NCBI RefSeq assembly: GCF_022479115.1
Contig: NZ_CP092497.1
Coordinates: 8,432,001 to 8,496,000 of the forward strand
DNA from: Amycolatopsis sp. EV170708-02-1
Lineage (GTDB): Bacteria; Actinomycetota; Actinomycetes; Mycobacteriales; Pseudonocardiaceae
DNA: 64,000 nt
Reading direction: 5' to 3'
A program made the position numbers and the translations under genes. Positions 59,998-64,000 of the stretch are shown one piece after another; the first letter of the stretch is position 1; the number at the start of each line of letters is the position of its first letter. The notes beneath the pieces were generated by a model. That model saw nothing but the letters and a program-made list of their open reading frames with translations, was not told the DNA's origin and ran no database searches.

Positions 59998-61476
59998 GTG
60001 TCCATCTGGGACGGTCCATACTGGCTTACCGTTTTCAGTATGCCGACGTTCCTCGTAATGGTGCTGCTGCTCGTGACAGGAGTCGTCCCGGCCTCGGCGG
60101 CTCCTGTCGCGGCCTGCGCTGCGGGACCGGTGAGCCCGGGGAAACCGGACGGCGCCGTGGTCGTCTCCCCGGGAACGGACCTTTCCGCGAAGACCCGCGA
60201 ACTCCCCGCCGGCACGACGTTCTGGCTGACCGACGGCAAGCACACGCTGGGCCCGGACGAGTTCGGGCAGATCATCCCCAAGGACGGCAACGCCTACCTC
60301 GGCGCCCCCGGTGCCGTACTGGACGGTGGCGGCGTCAACCGCTACGCGTTCACCCAGCAGGCGCGCGACGTCGTCATCCGCGGCCTCACGATCCGCGGTT
60401 TCGCGGCGCCGCGCGATCAAGGCGTGGTCAATCACGACTCGGGGGAACACTGGACCATCGAAGGCAACACGATCGAGGACAACCGCGGCGCCGCGATGAT
60501 GGCGGGACCGCGTCAGGAGATCCTCCGGAACTGCCTGCGGAACAACGGTCAGTACGGCATCAACGCGTACCGGGCGGGCGACGGGATCACCGGGCTGCTC
60601 GTCGAGGGCAACGAGATCACCGGCAACAACACCGACGACTGGGAAACGAAGGAACCCGGCTGCGGCTGCAGCGGCGGCGCGAAATTCTGGGCGGTGAACG
60701 GCGCCGACATCCGCGGCAACTGGGTGCATCACAACCACGGCGCCGGACTGTGGGCGGACACGAACAACAACGACTTCCTCATCGAGGACAACCTGATCGA
60801 GGACAACGCGGCGGAGGCGTTGTTCTACGAGATCTCCTACAACGTCGTGGTCCGCGGGAACACCTTCCGACGGAACACCCTCGTGCAGGGCCGGGCCTTC
60901 GCTGACCGCGGGGACGATTTCCCGGTCGGGACGGTGTACATCTCGGAATCCGGCGGCGAGCCGAGGGTGCCGGCCCGGACTTCGCTGGTGGAGATCACCG
61001 ACAACGTCTTCGAGGACAACTGGTCCGGGATCACCCTGTGGGAGAACGCGGACCGCTTCTGCAACAGCCCGGCGAACACGTCGTCCGGCTCTTGCACGCT
61101 CCTCGTCCCTTCGGTCTCTTCGTGTTCGGCGCCCGGGATCGCGTCGCGTCCGCTTTACGACGACTGCCGGTGGAAGACGCAGCGGGTTTCGATCCACGGC
61201 AACCAGTTCTCCCACGGGTCTTCCTGCTCGGGATACTGCGGGCGGATGGCGCTTTTGGCGAACTTCGGGACTTATCCGGAGTGGTCGCCTTATCGGGGGT
61301 CTTCCGTTTCGGACGCTGTCACTTTCCGGCAGGAGAACCGGTGGTACGACAACGCTTATTCGGGTGAGTGGCGGTTCGTCGTTCATGACACTTCGCGGAC
61401 TGTGGGGGTTTCGGGGTGGCAGGGGGCTCCTTACTTGCAGGATGCTTGTAGTTCTTTTGGGGATGGCGGGTGTTGA
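59998..61476 (+). CDS. Secreted right-handed beta-helix protein, copy 2
   Basis: 492 residues from GTG 59998; ATG 60040 would give a better-shaped signal peptide and may be the true start. The whole body repeats the preceding protein, including CGCSGGAKFWAVNGA, HHNHG-GLWADTNNNDFLI, NADRFCNSPANTS and the ending CRWKTQRVSIHGNQF. It starts 15 bases after copy 1, which indicates tandem duplication. The copies diverge in the N-terminal 60 residues and in the Ser/Cys-rich loop near residue 370. Confidence 0.87.
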   Translation: MSIWDGPYWLTVFSMPTFLVMVLLLVTGVVPASAAPVAACAAGPVSPGKPDGAVVVSPGTDLSAKTRELPAGTTFWLTDGKHTLGPDEFGQIIPKDGNAYLGAPGAVLDGGGVNRYAFTQQARDVVIRGLTIRGFAAPRDQGVVNHDSGEHWTIEGNTIEDNRGAAMMAGPRQEILRNCLRNNGQYGINAYRAGDGITGLLVEGNEITGNNTDDWETKEPGCGCSGGAKFWAVNGADIRGNWVHHNHGAGLWADTNNNDFLIEDNLIEDNAAEALFYEISYNVVVRGNTFRRNTLVQGRAFADRGDDFPVGTVYISESGGEPRVPARTSLVEITDNVFEDNWSGITLWENADRFCNSPANTSSGSCTLLVPSVSSCSAPGIASRPLYDDCRWKTQRVSIHGNQFSHGSSCSGYCGRMALLANFGTYPEWSPYRGSSVSDAVTFRQENRWYDNAYSGEWRFVVHDTSRTVGVSGWQGAPYLQDACSSFGDGGC

Positions 61477-61490
61477 GCGGCCCGCCTGGC

Positions 61491-61541
61491 GCGAGCGTGG
61501 AGGATTTGGGACGTTCAACGTCCTAAATCCTCCACGCTCGC
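61491..61541. terminator. Long hairpin ending the glycan/beta-helix operon
   Basis: Two 25-nt arms (61491-61515 and 61517-61541) with one mismatch and a single-base centre, containing GAGGATTTGGGACGTT and its complement. It lies 15 bases after the stop of beta-helix copy 2 and is followed by an A/T-rich AAAGAAATTTT tract. Confidence 0.85.
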
Positions 61542-61617
61542 AAAGAAATTTTCGTGACCGGACCATTCACGCACCCTGAAGAGCAAAACTGTCGGTGGTC
61601 GGCCGCATGGTGATCGG

Positions 61618-62562
61618 GTGCTACGAGGAACCTGGTCGACCGACCCCATGCTCACCCAAGGCCCGATGGTGGTCCGCTCGGCCGCGCTCGAGGCCGCCGG
61701 CGTGCCGGGCCGGACCATTTCACGCCGATGTGCTTCCGGCGGCCCTTGGCAACGCCTGCTGCCGCGAATCGTTCTGCTTCACAACGGAAACCCCACGGAC
61801 GAGCAGCGACTCCAGGCGTCGCTGCTCCATGGCCGCGAAGGCGCGGTCCTGACCGGTCTCTGGGCGCTCCGCCGTCATGGCTTGGAGAGGCCTCCGCCGC
61901 CACAGGACGTACATATCCTGGTGCCCGCCGCTCGCAGGATCGCCACGACGGGGTTCGTGCACGTCGAACGGACCCGGCACCTGCCGCGCCCCCACCTCCG
62001 CGGCGACCTCCCCGTCGCCCCCGTCCCCCGAGCAGTCATCGACGCCGCCCGAAAACTCACCGCCGAAGACGAGATCCAGGCGATGATGGCCGAGTCCGTC
62101 CAACGCCGCTTCTGCACCACCGAAATGCTCACCCACGAACTGGACCAAGCAGGTCGAACCGGAACCGCACTACCGAGAAGGGCCCTGACCCCGCTCCTCG
62201 GCGGAGCGAGATCCGTCGCCGAAGCCGACGCTTGGCGGCTCTGGCGAAGATCCGGCCTCCCGCCGGGCCGCTGGAACGTCCCGATCTTCGACGCGAACGA
62301 CAACTACATCGCCACCCCGGACTTCTGGTGCGACGAGTGCGCCTTCGCTTGGGAGATCGATTCCTGCCGTCACCACGCCGGCCTCGACGGTCATCGCGCC
62401 ACCGTCGCACGCAATGCGCGTTATGTCGCCGCGGGGATCGTCGTGCTCCAGACGTTGCCGTCTCGCCTGCGTACGGAGCCGGCGCAGGTCGAGCGTGAGC
62501 TGAAGGCCGCGTTCCGGACGGCGCGGGCCCGGCCGCGGCCGGATGTCAGGCGGGCCGCGTGA
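61618..62562 (+). CDS. AbiEi-like/DUF559-like protein (type IV antitoxin N-domain, endonuclease-like C-domain)
   Basis: 314 residues from GTG 61618, or 304 from ATG 61648. The N-terminal domain has the AbiEi-like winged helix: LEAAGVPGRTISRRCASG, WQRLLPRIVLLHNG, AVLTGLWALRRHGL. The C-terminal domain ends with a nuclease-fold-like FWCDECAFAWEIDSCRHHAG, YVAAGIVVLQTLPSRLRTEP. This two-domain form is multi-copy in actinobacteria and its function is not established. No partner toxin gene lies next to it. Confidence 0.72.
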   Translation: MLRGTWSTDPMLTQGPMVVRSAALEAAGVPGRTISRRCASGGPWQRLLPRIVLLHNGNPTDEQRLQASLLHGREGAVLTGLWALRRHGLERPPPPQDVHILVPAARRIATTGFVHVERTRHLPRPHLRGDLPVAPVPRAVIDAARKLTAEDEIQAMMAESVQRRFCTTEMLTHELDQAGRTGTALPRRALTPLLGGARSVAEADAWRLWRRSGLPPGRWNVPIFDANDNYIATPDFWCDECAFAWEIDSCRHHAGLDGHRATVARNARYVAAGIVVLQTLPSRLRTEPAQVERELKAAFRTARARPRPDVRRAA

Positions 62563-63181
62563 GCCGGTCCACCGCCCACCCCACCACCGGAACCACCGCG
62601 ACAGCGACCCCGAACCCTCCGAAGGTGTCCGTCGGATAGTGCGCCCCCAGCGCCACCTCAGCCCAACCCATCGCGAGCCCCGCGAACGCGACCAGCCCCA
62701 CCAGCACCAGAGCCCCACCGACGGGTCCGAGCCCCCGCACGTCGATCACCAGCAACCCCACGACGGCCGCGACGGTCACCGCGAAGGCCGTGTGCCCACT
62801 CGGATACGAAAGGAACTCACCATGGATCAGCCTGCCGACCAGGGGTTTCAGTCCGGTGGTCAGCGCCACCGTCACGCCGCTCGCCGCCACCGTGAGGATC
62901 GCGATCCGCGGCCGCCGGTGCCGCAGGCACAGCCAGCCGAACAGGGCGATCACCACGACCGCGCCCACCGGTTCGCCCGCGAAGTCGATGGCGGTCGCCA
63001 GGTACCAGAGCGGGCCTTCGACGCGGTCGACGACGGGGAGCACGAGGGCGTCCAGTCCGGCGGTGTGCGAGCTACCGGCGTAGCGCACGCCGAGCACGAG
63101 GGCGACGACGAAGCCGAAGGTGCCCAGGGTCCAGAGCGGGATTCGCGCCCGCGGCGGGATCGCGGGCGGTCCGGTGATCAC
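62546..63181 (-). CDS. PAP2-family membrane phosphatase
   Basis: 211 residues from GTG 63181 (GTGA overlaps the stop of the upstream glycosyltransferase). Six helices with the acid-phosphatase signature in three parts: KPLVGR, SYPSGHTAF and GAHYPTDTFGG. It is expected to dephosphorylate a lipid or polyprenyl pyrophosphate at the outer face. Its 3' end overlaps the convergent gene by 17 bases. Coupling to a glycosyltransferase suggests lipid-carrier recycling. Confidence 0.88.
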   Translation of the reverse strand: MITGPPAIPPRARIPLWTLGTFGFVVALVLGVRYAGSSHTAGLDALVLPVVDRVEGPLWYLATAIDFAGEPVGAVVVIALFGWLCLRHRRPRIAILTVAASGVTVALTTGLKPLVGRLIHGEFLSYPSGHTAFAVTVAAVVGLLVIDVRGLGPVGGALVLVGLVAFAGLAMGWAEVALGAHYPTDTFGGFGVAVAVVPVVGWAVDRLTRPA

Positions 63182-64000
63182 GCGTCGATCGCGGCCTGGT
63201 AGCCGCCGATGAGCCGTTCGAGGCCGACCTTCGGCGTGAACTCCTGCTCGTACACCAGCCTGGCCGCCCAGCCCATCTCCTGGTTCCGTTCGGCGTCGCC
63301 GACGATCTCCCGCAAGCGAGCAGCGAGGGACTCGGCGTCGCCGGGGTCGTGCAGCAGGCCGGTGACGCCGTCCTCGACGAGCTCGCGGAAGGCGCCGTGG
63401 GCGGCGGCGACGGTGGGGACGCCGGCGGCCATCGCCTCGACGACGACCAGCCCGAACGCCTCCAGCCATTCGGACGGGGCGATGACGGCGTTCGAGCGGA
63501 CGATCAGGTCTTGACACTCCACTTTGGACTGAAGGCCGACGTAGCGGACGTCGTCCCGGCCGTGGGCCCAGCGCGCGACCCCGTCCTGCATCGGGCCGGT
63601 GCCGGCGATCACCAGCGGCGGCAGCGGACCGCCCGCCGCGACGAGCAGGTCCCAGGCCTTCATCAGCAGGCCGATGCCCTTTTCCTCGGTGATCCGGCCG
63701 AGGAACAGCAGGTGCTCCCCCGCGCCCTTGCGCGTCTTGCCCGGGTCGGTGACGTAGTTGTACTTCACCGCGAGCCGGTCGGCGGGCATCCCGGCGGCGA
63801 TCAGGATCTCGCGTTGCGCCCGCGAGATGCAGAAGAACTTCGACACCCCGGACCACCAGCGCTTGCGGTTCAGCACCATGCTCGCCGCCATCGGCACGGT
63901 GGCGAGCCCCGAACCGCGGTAGCACCCGTGCCGCACCGCCGGGATCGGTTTGCGCCCCACACAGTCGGTGCAGATGTAGCCCTCGCGATAGAGCGTGCCG
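63178..64000 (-). CDS. Family 4 glycosyltransferase, N-terminus beyond the window
   Basis: About 274 residues of the C-terminal part; the frame continues past 64000 without a start. At the edge it reads YICTDCVGRKPIPAVRHGCY, a CxxC-type loop seen in some GT4 enzymes. Then GVSKFFCISRAQREILIAAG, the donor domain with LLFLGRITEEKGIGLLMKAW, and the EX7E motif in EAFGLVVVEAMAAGVPTVAA. It uses a nucleotide sugar (often GDP-mannose); the acceptor is not evident. An internal ATG at 63960 is not the true start. Confidence 0.9.
   Translation of the reverse strand, partial: GTLYREGYICTDCVGRKPIPAVRHGCYRGSGLATVPMAASMVLNRKRWWSGVSKFFCISRAQREILIAAGMPADRLAVKYNYVTDPGKTRKGAGEHLLFLGRITEEKGIGLLMKAWDLLVAAGGPLPPLVIAGTGPMQDGVARWAHGRDDVRYVGLQSKVECQDLIVRSNAVIAPSEWLEAFGLVVVEAMAAGVPTVAAAHGAFRELVEDGVTGLLHDPGDAESLAARLREIVGDAERNQEMGWAARLVYEQEFTPKVGLERLIGGYQAAIDA

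Noticed and set aside
48239..61476. Reading the sugar operon as an antibiotic cluster
   Set aside because: No PKS, NRPS, terpene or aminoglycoside core enzymes are present; the flippase, GT2, pyruvyltransferase and secreted beta-helix proteins fit a surface or secreted glycan better.
61618..62562. Complete type IV (AbiE) toxin-antitoxin system
   Set aside because: Only the AbiEi-like domain protein is seen; no AbiEii nucleotidyltransferase toxin is adjacent on either strand.

Overview
The window is high-GC actinomycete chromosome, most like Amycolatopsis or a related Pseudonocardiaceae genus. The signs are strong G/C at third codon positions, frequent GTG/TTG and probably leaderless starts, F420-type enzymes, TAT-exported proteins, a tRNA-Thr/tRNA-Met/rpmG/hadA/hadB cluster arranged as in mycobacteria, and an actinomycete integrative and conjugative element (AICE). 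Species assignment is inference.

Region 1 (1-22.7 kb) is ordinary core and soft-core chromosome. It holds the tail of an F420-type oxidoreductase, a GDSL/SGNH esterase, hadB-hadA-rpmG with two tRNAs, a membrane GGDEF/EAL protein with a broken frame, a GNAT acetyltransferase, a PF04672-type methyltransferase and an HspR-type operator in front of lon. These are followed by a three-gene set with overlapping starts ending in a TAT-exported PhoX-like phosphatase, dedA, a NarL-type two-component pair, an ArsR/VOC pair with its operator inside the promoter, small enzymes, and a TetR/MFS efflux pair.

Region 2 (22.78-35.91 kb) is a complete-looking AICE inserted in the anticodon arm/3' half of a tRNA-Tyr gene. 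It is bounded by 55-bp direct repeats. From left to right it carries a HigBA-like toxin-antitoxin pair plus a DUF6941-like gene; a 2-hydroxyacid dehydrogenase coupled to a GntR/P-loop-kinase fusion regulator; a coupled run of small transfer genes; an FtsK/TraB-type translocase followed by a cluster of 8-bp repeats (putative clt); an HNH-nuclease lipoprotein; a DnaB-N-like protein and an AAA+ replication protein followed by a 12-copy iteron array (putative origin); and Xis and a tyrosine integrase next to attR. The cargo end looks poorer in GC than the transfer/replication end.

Region 3 (36-48.2 kb) contains YajQ, exported proteins (a proline-linker lipoprotein, an Asp-box propeller, a TAT-exported YncE-like propeller, a subtilase), rfbA, two flavin monooxygenases, htpX, a BtrH/DUF4872 protein with two frameshifts, and clusters of intergenic palindromes.

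Region 4 (48.2-61.5 kb) is the most interesting chromosomal part. It is a tightly coupled operon for making and exporting an unusual sugar or glycan: C-methyltransferase, nucleotidylyltransferase, PIG-L deacetylase, NAD-epimerase, DUF4910 peptidase-like protein, flippase, GT2, pyruvyltransferase, RfbC and a GSA-type aminotransferase. It ends in two tandemly duplicated secreted beta-helix proteins that probably act on the exported product. The window closes with an AbiEi-like/DUF559-like protein, a PAP2 phosphatase and a GT4 glycosyltransferase that runs off the end.

Three genes carry four frame breaks, each repairable by one extra base in a G or C run (3199-3202, 44563-44565, 44745-44748, 50070-50072). 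This looks more like systematic homopolymer under-calling than gene decay.
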